Below are positions 1 through 6,448 of a stretch of 9,584 bases of DNA, in pieces. A program made the position numbers and the translations under genes. The DNA is taken from positions 1 to 9,584 of the forward strand of contig JAUMWZ010000048.1 in the NCBI GenBank assembly GCA_030529405.1. Reading direction: 5' to 3'. This stretch comes from Bacteroides sp. Its GTDB lineage: Bacteria > Bacteroidota > Bacteroidia > Bacteroidales > Bacteroidaceae. Within the stretch, counting starts at the first letter, position 1. Each line of letters starts with the position of its first letter. The notes beneath the pieces were generated by a model. The model ran no database searches and was not told where the DNA came from. It worked only from the letters and a program-made list of their open reading frames with translations.

Positions 1-1638
1 GGCATAGCCCAGTTTTTTGTAGAACGATGCACTTATTTCCGCCTCATTCAGTCGCTCTATTATCTTTGCAGATATAGAAATGTACTCTGTCCAACGTTTC
101 TTTTTGAAGTAGAAGTTAGATATTAGCATCAAACTCTTAGTGTCAAACAAGATGTTTGATAGATAGTCTAGGTTGTAAAGCTCTACTGTTTCGTTGAAAA
201 TGTTAGTAAATTCCTTACCGAATGAATATTGTTTCACGAAACGATAAAGGTCTTGCAGATAGCATTTAACTACATTTTTCTTGCCACCTTTGAAGCCTTG
301 CTTACCTAGAAATTCTTCAAATTCCTCTGTGTCTACACTCATCTCCTTGCCATTTGCTAATCCAATGAACATGTTTTCTTGTTGGTCTGCCGGTATTTGA
401 TTAGTAATGAAGAAGAAAGAATACTTATCTATATCGCAAAACACACTCATACTCATTAGGAATTTGAGCTTAGATTTGAAGCTGTCCGAGTGGTTTTTGA
501 TGTCAGTGTATACTTCTCTTTTGGTAAAACTAAACGGATAGAACCAGTTATACATATTCTTGAAGAACGGAAAGCCTCTTAGATGTGTGAATGTTCCCAT
601 ATTAACATCTGCGCCTTCTGTTTGCAGTTCTTCTATCTCTTTTATAGTGTTTTTGAACTCGTTATTATCATCATCGTCAAAAAGTGAGCTTATATCTTCT
701 TCCGTTTCAGAGCTAAGAAAATCCATACTACCCATGTTTTTAGATAGTTTTGAGGTAGATTTCATCACTTCTGGTATAATTTCTTCCCGCATTTTACGGC
801 TTATTTCCTCCGTATCTTGCTGTTGTAAGAGTTGTTTGTATGCTGTTTCAAAGTCTTGACGAAACTCATCTTGGTTGCACAAATCGCTTACTGCAACTGT
901 CAGCTGTTTGCAAAACCTTAGTTGTTTGTGGTGTGTGTGGAGAATAATTATTAAAGCTACCACCGCACGTTGTGAAATTTCTATGTTCTGATGTTTATAC
1001 ATTTCGACGATGAACATAGCTTTCGTGAGGTCAAAGCAATCTATTGTGCTAAGCATTACAGCACTAACAAACAGAACTTTATCTTCTGTCAAGATGTTGT
1101 CTGAATATACTATGCGCCTTGCATATTCTTTTTCTTCGTTACTCCAATGTCTGTTTAGCCACGTAACCTTAAACAGTGCTCTGGCTGTTTCTTCATGCAA
1201 AGAGATGTCCGTCTCGCTTATCTCCTCTTTGTTTTCCGTATGACTGACTGCAAGAGTATAAAACTTCTCTAAGTTGGTTATTAACTGCTGACTTGTAAAC
1301 AATATATCATTGAAAGCCAAACTATCCTTAGTCAATTTATGGTATAACTTTATTGAGCAATGGTCTAATTCTGAGAGCTTTGCTTTGTTGGCTATTGTCC
1401 ATACGTTGAATATAATTCTGTTGAACATTTCGGAGTGGTTGCTGTCTATTATTCCTTCTTTCATATACTTGAGCATATAGCTGTAATTTGACTTATAGCC
1501 TTCTAGCTCGCTTACCAGACTCCAGTTGTTTGCCTGCGAGAGTATTCCCTCTAGCATCTCAATGCTACTTCCCAGTTTTCGCTTTTGTAGTAGTTCGTAA
1601 ACCTGATTATATCTATCTAATACGTTTTGTTCAGTCAT
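1..1638 (-). CDS. Large TPR-type protein of Bacteroidales, C-terminal part off the window (partial)
   Basis: An open frame runs without a stop from an ATG at 1638 to base 1, giving 546 residues; it was read by translating the minus strand. The protein is hydrophilic and helix-rich with no signal peptide, so it is probably cytoplasmic. Residues 1-60 (paired helices including LLQKRKLGSSIEMLEGIL and SELEGYKSNYSYMLKYM) look like degenerate TPR or other alpha-solenoid repeats. An acidic linker (ETEEDISSLFDDDD, about 311-324) follows a segment containing REEIIPEVMK. Then comes an aromatic block, FPFFKNMYNWFYPFSF (356-371), and further helical repeats (KKKRWTEYISISAKIIERL). From memory, Bacteroidales genomes carry a conserved protein of roughly 1000 residues with the same FPFF..NWF.PF block, annotated only as tetratricopeptide repeat protein. 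The function is unknown. The start is supported by a promoter element just upstream, and no good alternative ATG lies between them. It follows pgk on the same strand, separated by a terminator. Confidence 0.85.
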   Translation of the reverse strand, partial: MTEQNVLDRYNQVYELLQKRKLGSSIEMLEGILSQANNWSLVSELEGYKSNYSYMLKYMKEGIIDSNHSEMFNRIIFNVWTIANKAKLSELDHCSIKLYHKLTKDSLAFNDILFTSQQLITNLEKFYTLAVSHTENKEEISETDISLHEETARALFKVTWLNRHWSNEEKEYARRIVYSDNILTEDKVLFVSAVMLSTIDCFDLTKAMFIVEMYKHQNIEISQRAVVALIIILHTHHKQLRFCKQLTVAVSDLCNQDEFRQDFETAYKQLLQQQDTEEISRKMREEIIPEVMKSTSKLSKNMGSMDFLSSETEEDISSLFDDDDNNEFKNTIKEIEELQTEGADVNMGTFTHLRGFPFFKNMYNWFYPFSFTKREVYTDIKNHSDSFKSKLKFLMSMSVFCDIDKYSFFFITNQIPADQQENMFIGLANGKEMSVDTEEFEEFLGKQGFKGGKKNVVKCYLQDLYRFVKQYSFGKEFTNIFNETVELYNLDYLSNILFDTKSLMLISNFYFKKKRWTEYISISAKIIERLNEAEISASFYKKLGYA

Positions 1639-1655
1639 ATTCGGTACAGTTTACA

Positions 1656-1663
1656 CAAAGTTA
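1656..1663 (-). promoter_or_regulatory. Bacteroidota -7 promoter element for the TPR-type gene
   Basis: The minus strand reads TAACTTTG, an exact match to the Bacteroidota -7 consensus TAnnTTTG. It ends 17 bases before the ATG at 1638, which would give a very short leader of roughly ten bases. No convincing -33 TTTG lies at the usual spacing, because that place is taken by the upstream terminator hairpin. The promoter therefore begins directly where the pgk terminator ends. Confidence 0.5.
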
Positions 1664-1670
1664 TAACAAA

Positions 1671-1704
1671 AAAGGGCAATACCTTGCAATAAGGTATGCC
1701 CTTT
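1671..1704 (-). terminator. Factor-independent terminator downstream of pgk
   Basis: An inverted repeat pairs AAAGGGCAATACCTT (1671-1685) with AAGGTATGCCCTTT (1691-1704): a 14-bp stem with one bulged base and a five-base loop. On the minus strand it is followed by a T-rich run (TTTTTTGTT), as expected for termination of pgk transcription about 220 bases after its stop codon. The plus-strand side ends in only four T residues, so action in that direction is doubtful. Confidence 0.75.
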
Positions 1705-1822
1705 TACGATAATTATATAGTATGTTTTACTCTTTAATTGAATATGCTCTATTCTTTGTCGGAGTATCACTTTTTTTCTTGTTTACTATATTCTGTTTGT
1801 TGAGAATCTGCCGTCCGTTTAC

Positions 1823-1924
1823 AAACCATATATGGTTTACTTCTAAACTGTATATAGTCTATTTCTAAACTGTATATAGTTGATTTGTTAGCTGTATATA
1901 CTCAACTTCTGCGTTCTGTATGGC
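1823..1924. repeat. Intergenic 22-bp repeat array A (4 clear units plus a decayed one)
   Basis: Units start at 1823 (AAACCATATATGG), 1845 (AAACTGTATATAG), 1867 (AAACTGTATATAG) and 1889 (TAGCTGTATATAC), exactly 22 bases apart. A decayed copy (GTTCTGTATGG, from about 1913) touches the pgk stop codon at 1925. The 10-base arms after each core resemble each other (TTTACTTCT, TCTATTTCT, TTGATTTGT). The first unit has the perfect palindrome AAACCATATATGGTTT. The array lies between the pgk stop and the terminator at 1671-1704, so it is probably transcribed as pgk 3' UTR. A weak further copy may exist at 1781-1798. Confidence 0.85.
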
Positions 1925-3184
1925 TTATTCTTTGATAGCAGCTATTCCTGGTAGAACCTTACCTTCGATAGCTTCCAAAAGCGCACCACCACCTGTTGAA
2001 ACGTAAGATACTCCGCTAGCAAGACCAAACTTGTTTACCGCTGCAACAGAGTCGCCACCACCAACAAGTGAGAATGCTCCGTTCTTAGTTGCTTCAACGA
2101 TAGCCTCGCCAACAGCCTTAGTTCCGTGAGAGAAGTTATCCATTTCGAACACACCTGTAGGACCATTCCAAAGAATAGTCTTAGATGCTTTGATAACGTC
2201 TGCATATACTTTTTCAGTAGCTGGACCTACATCAAGACCGCTCCAACCATCTTCTATCTCGTCTACTTTGCATACTTTGATGTTAGCATCATTAGAGAAG
2301 TTGTCTGCAACTCTTGCATCTTCAGAGAGAATAAGATTAACTCCGTTTTGTTTTGCCTTAGCCAACAAGTCAAGAGCTAATTGCAAACGGTCATCTTCAC
2401 ATATTGAGTTACCAATCTTACCACCCATTGCCTTGATGAAAGTAAAGGTCATACCTCCTGTGATGATTAGGTTGTCCACCTTGTTTAGTAGGTTTTCGAT
2501 GATTTCAATCTTAGATGAAACCTTAGAACCACCCATTATAGCAGTAAATGGACGTTGAATTTCGTTCATAACCTTATCTACAGCTTTCACTTCTTTCTCC
2601 ATTAGGAAACCAAACATCTTGTTTTCTGGAGTGAAGTATGCTGCAATAAGTGCAGTAGAAGCATGAGCTCTGTGCGCAGTTCCGAATGCATCGTTTACAT
2701 AGCAATCTGCATAAGAAGCCAATTTCTTAGTAAATTCTTTTTGGCTTTCTTTTACTGCTTTCTTAGCTGCTGCTTTTTCTTCGTCAGAAGCATCTTCTGC
2801 CAATCCTCTTGGCTTACCTTCTTCTTCAGCATAGAATCTTAAGTTTTCAAGCAAAAGCACTTCTCCACCCTTCAAAGAGGCTGATTTTGCAACTGCCTCT
2901 TCACCCATACAGTCGTTAGCAAATTGCACTTCTACTCCAAGAAGGTCAGAAAGGTGTTTCATTATGTGTTTAAGAGAGAACTTATCTGTTGCTCCTTTTG
3001 GTCTGCCTAAGTGTGAACCGATGATAATGCTACCACCGTCTGAAAGAATTTTCTTCAATGTTGGCAACGCAGCACGCATACGTGTGTCGTCTGTGATGTT
3101 GAAGTTTTCATCTAAAGGCACGTTAAAGTCTACTCTCACGAACGCCTTTTTACCTGCAAAGTTAAATTTGTCGATTGTTTGCAT
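1925..3184 (-). CDS. pgk: Phosphoglycerate kinase
   Basis: The cytoplasmic glycolytic enzyme transfers the phosphate of 1,3-bisphosphoglycerate to ADP, giving 3-phosphoglycerate and ATP; the step is reversible in gluconeogenesis. The frame codes for 419 residues, normal for bacterial PGK. The N-terminal substrate domain shows RVDFNVPLD (17-25), SHLGRP (57-62), LLLENLRF (110-117) and NDAFGTAHRAHAS (164-176). The C-terminal nucleotide domain shows GGSKVSSKI (218-226), ITGGM (241-245), WNGPTGVFE (339-347), GGGDSVAA (375-382) and STGGGALLE (396-404). A Lys/Glu/Ala-rich insert (about 121-150) is a lineage-type variation between motifs and removes none of them. The start MQTIDKFNFAGKKAFVRVDFN matches the family N-terminus. 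A promoter lies about 87 bases upstream, nth precedes it on the same strand, and a repeat array begins directly at its stop codon. All expected motifs are intact. Confidence 0.98.
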   Translation of the reverse strand: MQTIDKFNFAGKKAFVRVDFNVPLDENFNITDDTRMRAALPTLKKILSDGGSIIIGSHLGRPKGATDKFSLKHIMKHLSDLLGVEVQFANDCMGEEAVAKSASLKGGEVLLLENLRFYAEEEGKPRGLAEDASDEEKAAAKKAVKESQKEFTKKLASYADCYVNDAFGTAHRAHASTALIAAYFTPENKMFGFLMEKEVKAVDKVMNEIQRPFTAIMGGSKVSSKIEIIENLLNKVDNLIITGGMTFTFIKAMGGKIGNSICEDDRLQLALDLLAKAKQNGVNLILSEDARVADNFSNDANIKVCKVDEIEDGWSGLDVGPATEKVYADVIKASKTILWNGPTGVFEMDNFSHGTKAVGEAIVEATKNGAFSLVGGGDSVAAVNKFGLASGVSYVSTGGGALLEAIEGKVLPGIAAIKE

Positions 3185-3237
3185 AATTGTTTTACTATTA
3201 AACTTATTGATATTTTATCCTGATTTTGTTCACATAA

Positions 3238-3266
3238 ATGCTACTTATCGTTCTATGATGTAGCAT
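3238..3266 (-). other. Possible 5' hairpin in the pgk leader
   Basis: ATGCTAC (3238-3244) is the inverse complement of GTAGCAT (3260-3266), giving a 7-bp stem with a 15-base loop. It sits right at the predicted 5' end of the pgk transcript, a few bases after the -7 element. Such hairpins can protect a message from decay, but that role is inference and a chance repeat of this size is possible. Confidence 0.35.
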
Positions 3267-3270
3267 ATTG

Positions 3271-3278
3271 CAAAGATA
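3271..3278 (-). promoter_or_regulatory. Bacteroidota -7 promoter element for pgk
   Basis: The minus strand reads TATCTTTG, a perfect TAnnTTTG and identical to the pheS element. The transcript would start near 3265, giving a leader of about 80 bases before the ATG at 3184. A clear -33 TTTG is not visible at the usual spacing. The element lies in the short gap between nth and pgk, so pgk can be expressed independently of nth. Confidence 0.65.
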
Positions 3279-3332
3279 CATTTTTTCGGCACAGTGTACC
3301 ACCTATTTTCTATTTATTTTATTCTGTTTTGC

Positions 3333-3370
3333 AAACTATATATTGTTTACTTCCGACTTGTATTCTTTCT
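3333..3370. repeat. Repeat array B (one good unit, one decayed) overlapping the 3' end of nth
   Basis: One good unit starts at 3333 (AAACTATATATTG, arm TTTACTTC). A decayed one starts at 3354 (CGACTTGTATTC), 21 bases later. Core and arm match the units of the other four arrays. The first unit contains the nth stop codon (3336-3338) and encodes its last five residues; the decayed one extends into the codons before. Confidence 0.7.
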
Positions 3371-3998
3371 GAAAATAAGCGCAATAGGGTTTTAGTCCGC
3401 ACTCTGCACACTTAGGTTTGCGAGCAATGCATACGTACCTGCCATGAAGTATCAACCAATGGTGTGCAATAGGTATAAGTTCTTCTGGAATATGCTTGAC
3501 TAACTCCTTCTCAACACTTAGCGGAGTTGTGTGCGATTTACTGACCAGCCCCAGTCTGTGGCTCACTCTGAACACGTGTGTATCTACTGCCATCGTAGCT
3601 TTATTAAACACTACCGACTGAATGACGTTAGCTGTTTTCCTGCCTACACCTGGTAGTTTTACAAGCTGTTCAAGCTCGCTCGGCACTTCCCCGTCAAATT
3701 CGGCGATGAGCATATTAGCCATTCCGATGAGGTGTTTAGCCTTGTTGTTTGGGTAAGATACGCTCTTGATGCACTCAAAGACCTCTTCAAAACTTGCAAC
3801 AGCAAGAACTTCGGCAGAAGGAAACTGTCTGAATAGGTTAGGGGTAATCATATTTACCCTTTTGTCCGTGCATTGAGCCGACAGAATTACAGCAATAAGA
3901 AGTTCGTAAGGGTTAGTGTAGTGTAGCTCTGTTTCTGCTACGGGCATATTTACCTTAAACCATTCTATAATCTTTTCATATCTTTCTTTTCTTCTCAT
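3336..3998 (-). CDS. nth: Endonuclease III (DNA glycosylase / AP lyase)
   Basis: This base-excision repair enzyme removes oxidised pyrimidines and cleaves the abasic strand by beta-elimination. The frame codes for 220 residues, close to the family length of about 211. The helix-hairpin-helix LPGVGRKTANV (115-125) contains the catalytic lysine K121, and AVDTHVFRV (137-145) carries the catalytic aspartate D139. A C-terminal [4Fe-4S] site is complete, with C190, C197, C200 and C206 in the spacing C-x6-C-x2-C-x5-C. Everything needed for activity is present. The tail after the cluster (CAYFQKEYKSEVNNI) is slightly long, and its final residues are encoded by an intergenic repeat unit. No TAnnTTTG element was found in the gap upstream, so its promoter is unclear; no clear terminator separates it from pgk. 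From memory, pheS, nth and pgk are also close together in other Bacteroidales. Confidence 0.97.
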   Translation of the reverse strand: MRRKERYEKIIEWFKVNMPVAETELHYTNPYELLIAVILSAQCTDKRVNMITPNLFRQFPSAEVLAVASFEEVFECIKSVSYPNNKAKHLIGMANMLIAEFDGEVPSELEQLVKLPGVGRKTANVIQSVVFNKATMAVDTHVFRVSHRLGLVSKSHTTPLSVEKELVKHIPEELIPIAHHWLILHGRYVCIARKPKCAECGLKPYCAYFQKEYKSEVNNI

Positions 3999-4122
3999 CT
4001 GTCAAAACTCGTTAGTAGCCTATGTGTTAGCAAGCAATGGTGCTTTAATTATGTCGTCTTTAATGATAACAAACAGTCTGGTTATTGTGTTCTGCTGATT
4101 AAGATAATATCTCCTCTTTTCC

Positions 4123-4210
4123 AAACTGTATATAACTGACTTCTAAGCTATATACATCTTGCAAGTAAACTATATATAACTGACTTGCAAACTGTATATA
4201 AGTAAGAAAA
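4123..4210. repeat. Intergenic 22-bp repeat array C (4 units)
   Basis: Four units start at 4123 (AAACTGTATATA), 4145 (AAGCTATATACA), 4167 (AAACTATATATA) and 4189 (AAACTGTATATA), each exactly 22 bases from the next. The arms of the first and third units share ACTGACTT after the core. The array sits between the pheS terminator and the nth start, about 125 bases upstream of the nth ATG. Confidence 0.88.
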
Positions 4211-4258
4211 CGTGTCAAAATAGAGTGCTTATCATTAGCTAATCTTTTATAAGAGCAA

Positions 4259-4305
4259 TAAAGTCCGTAGAAGTGATGCCTATATACACCCAACTACGGA
4301 CTTTA
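4259..4305 (-). terminator. Hairpin terminator candidate downstream of pheS
   Basis: A perfect 12-bp inverted repeat pairs TAAAGTCCGTAG (4259-4270) with CTACGGACTTTA (4294-4305) around a 23-base loop. It lies about 40 bases after the pheS stop codon. The T-tract after the stem on the minus strand is weak (TTTATTGCTCTT), so termination may be partial or the hairpin may act as a 3'-end stabiliser. Confidence 0.6.
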
Positions 4306-4328
4306 CGTTATATGTTATGAACACTAAT

Positions 4329-4354
4329 GTGCATTATCGTTCAGACTAATGCGC
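4329..4354 (-). other. Small hairpin overlapping the pheS stop codon
   Basis: GTGCATTA (4329-4336) can pair with TAATGCGC (4347-4354) through eight pairs including one G-U, with a ten-base loop. The stem includes part of the pheS stop codon. The two arms also look like a near-duplicated CTAATGYGCA motif. Any function is unknown and chance is possible. Confidence 0.3.
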
Positions 4355-5365
4355 ACTCTCAAACTCTTTAAGGAATCTCACATCGTTTTCAGAGAACAGA
4401 CGTAAGTCTTTCACTTGATACTTCAAGTTTGTTATTCTCTCAATTCCCATGCCGAGTGCATATCCACTATATTTCTTGCTATCTATACCGTTAAGCTCAA
4501 GAACGTTAGGGTCTACCATACCACAACCCAATATCTCTACCCAACCAGTATGTTTGCAGAACGGACAGCCTTTGCCTCCGCAGATGTTACAGCTTATGTC
4601 CATCTCAGCACTTGGCTCTGTGAACGGGAAGTAAGAAGGACGTAGTCTTATCTTAGTATTTTCGCCAAACATTTCCTTGGCAAACAGAAGTAAAACCTGC
4701 TTAAGGTCGGCGAAAGATACGTTTTCGTCAATATACATTGCTTCAAGCTGGTGGAAGAAACAGTGCGCACGGTAGCTGATAGCCTCGTTTCTGTAAACTC
4801 TACCTGGACATATAATTCTGATAGGTGGTTTAGCGTTGTCCATCACACGGCTTTGAACTGACGAGGTGTGTGTACGCAAAACAACATCTGGACGTGCTTC
4901 AATGAAGAATGTATCTTGCATATCTCTTGCAGGGTGGTCTTCTGAGAAGTTAAGCGAAGAAAACACATGCCAGTCGTCTTCTATCTCTGGTCCTTCTGCA
5001 ATGTTAAAACCAAGACGAGAAAATATCTCAATGATTTCGTTCTTCACTATCGTAAGTGGGTGTCTGCTACCAAGCGATATTGGATATTCAGTGCGTGTAA
5101 TGTCTATGCTATCCTTATTTGTTCCGCTTGTTTCAAATGCTTCTTTAAGTCCGTTTATCTTTTCTTGTGCGTTTGTTTTCAACTCATTCAACTTCATACC
5201 TACCTCTTTTTTAAGTTCTGCAGGTACATTTCTGAAGTCAGCCATAAGTTCGTTTATTACGCCTTTCTTGCTTAGGTACTTTATTCTTAGTGCTTCAATT
5301 TCTTCTACACTCGATGCTTTCAGCTCATTAACCTCACTTAGAAGTTTCTCTATTTTACCTATCAT
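4346..5365 (-). CDS. pheS: Phenylalanine--tRNA ligase alpha subunit
   Basis: This is the catalytic subunit of the alpha2-beta2 class II synthetase that charges tRNA-Phe with phenylalanine using ATP. At 339 residues it has normal length. Residues 1-85 form the charged N-terminal coiled-coil arm that contacts tRNA. The class II core follows: motif 1 region GFNIAEGPEIEDDWHVF (119-135), motif 2 region with GRVYRNEA (188-195) and FHQLEAM (204-210), the phenylalanine-pocket segment PSYFPFTEPSAEMD (243-256), and motif 3 GMGIER (305-310). Between 259 and 270 lie two cysteine pairs (CNIC and CPFC), a knuckle expected to bind zinc; I recall this in PheS of Bacteroidota and Chlamydiae but not in the E. 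coli enzyme. The partner gene pheT is not in the window. It has its own promoter about 45 bases upstream and a hairpin terminator downstream. Confidence 0.98.
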   Translation of the reverse strand: MIGKIEKLLSEVNELKASSVEEIEALRIKYLSKKGVINELMADFRNVPAELKKEVGMKLNELKTNAQEKINGLKEAFETSGTNKDSIDITRTEYPISLGSRHPLTIVKNEIIEIFSRLGFNIAEGPEIEDDWHVFSSLNFSEDHPARDMQDTFFIEARPDVVLRTHTSSVQSRVMDNAKPPIRIICPGRVYRNEAISYRAHCFFHQLEAMYIDENVSFADLKQVLLLFAKEMFGENTKIRLRPSYFPFTEPSAEMDISCNICGGKGCPFCKHTGWVEILGCGMVDPNVLELNGIDSKKYSGYALGMGIERITNLKYQVKDLRLFSENDVRFLKEFESAH

Positions 5366-5408
5366 ATCGTGTTAGATGTTTATTCTTGTCTTCTGTGAAA
5401 AATTTGTG

Positions 5409-5416
5409 CAAAGATA
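5409..5416 (-). promoter_or_regulatory. Bacteroidota -7 promoter element for pheS
   Basis: The minus strand reads TATCTTTG (perfect TAnnTTTG). A TTG lies 22 bases upstream (about 5439-5441), near the usual -33 spacing. The leader would be about 35-40 bases. Repeat array D begins about 65 bases further upstream. Confidence 0.65.
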
Positions 5417-5481
5417 CAATTTTATTCATTCATTATCTCAACATTATACTTCTTTATTGTGAAGAGAAAACATATAGTTTC

Positions 5482-5592
5482 AAAGGATATATCACGCAGT
5501 TTGTAAACTGTATATACTTGAAATATAAACTGTATATTGTTGAGTTGCACACTATATACAATTTATAAATCAAGTATATATGGTTTAGAAAA
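5482..5592. repeat. Intergenic 22-bp repeat array D (4 units plus a decayed one)
   Basis: Units start at 5505 (AAACTGTATATAC), 5527 (AAACTGTATATTG), 5549 (ACACTATATACAA) and 5571 (CAAGTATATATGG), each exactly 22 bases apart. A weaker copy starts at 5482 (AAAGGATATATC). A nearby AAACATATAGTTT at 5468-5480 resembles the core palindrome out of phase. The array lies between the exported-protein terminator and the pheS promoter. Confidence 0.82.
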
Positions 5593-5692
5593 GGAGTTAA
5601 TACTGTAAGATTATTGAAGATTTTATATTTGGCGTAATGGTAAGACTGCACAATATATATAGGTAGCATATATATACGCAAGACAAAAGAAA

Positions 5693-5724
5693 AGGGTAAT
5701 GCAGATGTTATACTACATTACCCT
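5693..5724 (-). terminator. Factor-independent terminator downstream of the exported-protein gene
   Basis: AGGGTAATG (5693-5701) pairs perfectly with CATTACCCT (5716-5724) around a 14-base loop. On the minus strand it is followed by TTTTCTTTTG. It lies about 25 bases after the stop codon of the gene at 5749-6363, as expected for its terminator. Confidence 0.8.
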
Positions 5725-5748
5725 AAACAAACTAGACACTTATCTTTA

Positions 5749-6363
5749 CTAAAAACCTTCTTCAAATGGGGGCTTATTCTTGTATCCCGAGATTGCAGAA
5801 TACAGCTTCCTCAAATCTTTCCCCATTGAATTTCTTCTATATTTCTTCTCCATATACTCCGGTGTCATCTCTATTCTAACCTTAGAAACACCGTCCATAA
5901 CTTCAAAGAAGTCTTTCTTACTAATTGGGTAGCTGGCAAATATAACGTAAAGCCTATTTCCACAAGTGCTGTCATTACACTGGTTCATTCCTAAATGAGT
6001 TTTCACAACAGCAGATGCAGGATATCCTCCTTGTGTGATATGATTTTCAAGTGGCATCTCCTTTGATGTGAGAGATATAACTCTACCACTTTTCAGTCGG
6101 ATAAGAAACCTTGAATTGGTAGGGAAACATATTGGCTTAGAGTAGCTTGCTCTAATATTTATGCAGTAGCTTGTATCTGCCTTAGTGGTCAGCTCACTAC
6201 AAGTCATATACAGTTTTGGATACAGTCCACCTCCCAAAAGATATTCCTCAGTAGTGGTTACAACACGCACGGAATCAATGGTTTTGTCGTATACAACTTC
6301 TTGTGATAAAGCAAAATAAGAATAGGCAAATGCCATCAAAGTGAATAATAATAGTCTTTTCAT
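5749..6363 (-). CDS. Small exported protein of unknown function
   Basis: The chosen ATG at 6363 gives 204 residues beginning MKRLLLFTLMAFAYSYFALS, a typical Sec signal peptide with a likely cleavage after ALS (residue 20, before QEVVYD). An ATG at 6417 in the same frame would put 18 polar residues in front of the signal and is rejected. No lipobox cysteine follows, so the mature protein is probably periplasmic. It has five cysteines (C55, C67, C79, C129, C134) that could form disulfides, a basic segment RLIRLKSGRV-like around 85-95 (FLIRLKSGRVISL), and a C-terminal block DGVSKVRIEM...GKDLRKLYSAI. From memory this last pattern resembles small exported Bacteroidota proteins with no assigned function, but I cannot name a family. 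It stands alone, flanked by a repeat array upstream and a strong terminator downstream. No clear TAnnTTTG promoter was found. Confidence 0.8.
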   Translation of the reverse strand: MKRLLLFTLMAFAYSYFALSQEVVYDKTIDSVRVVTTTEEYLLGGGLYPKLYMTCSELTTKADTSYCINIRASYSKPICFPTNSRFLIRLKSGRVISLTSKEMPLENHITQGGYPASAVVKTHLGMNQCNDSTCGNRLYVIFASYPISKKDFFEVMDGVSKVRIEMTPEYMEKKYRRNSMGKDLRKLYSAISGYKNKPPFEEGF

Positions 6364-6448
6364 AGCATATAAGATTTGAGTTTGATGTCGTGAATTTAGT
6401 TTTTCAGTAGTAATCAATTGGTTATGAAAGACCTATTCATAAATGGAT

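Larger units (their letters stand above)
3999..4345. other. Intergenic gap between nth and pheS
   Basis: This 347-base gap holds the pheS terminator (4259-4305), repeat array C (4123-4210) and about 120 bases just upstream of nth (3999-4122) in which I see no gene, RNA or TAnnTTTG element. A 64-codon frame across array and terminator (4099-4293) has no credible protein features and is not called. Confidence 0.6.
5366..5748. other. Intergenic gap between pheS and the exported-protein gene
   Basis: This 383-base gap contains the pheS promoter (5409-5416), repeat array D (5482-5592) and the terminator of the upstream gene (5693-5724). The stretch 5593-5680 is AT-rich with TATATA runs but shows no coding frame or RNA gene I can support. 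Confidence 0.6.

Noticed and set aside
4099..4293. 64-codon minus-strand frame across the nth-pheS gap
   Set aside because: It is built from repeat array C and one arm and the loop of the pheS terminator, and has no recognisable start signal or protein feature.
5624..5631. Plus-strand TATATTTG as a promoter for a small RNA
   Set aside because: It matches TAnnTTTG, but there is no -33 element, no downstream gene on the plus strand, and the region is so AT-rich that a chance match is likely.
5386..5681. Short frames on both strands over array D (60 and 75 codons)
   Set aside because: Their Tyr/Ile-rich products are just translated TATATA repeats, and they overlap the pheS promoter or the array.
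6364..6417. Upstream ATG at 6417 as start of the exported protein
   Set aside because: It would place 18 polar residues before an otherwise textbook signal peptide that starts with MKRLLLF at 6363.
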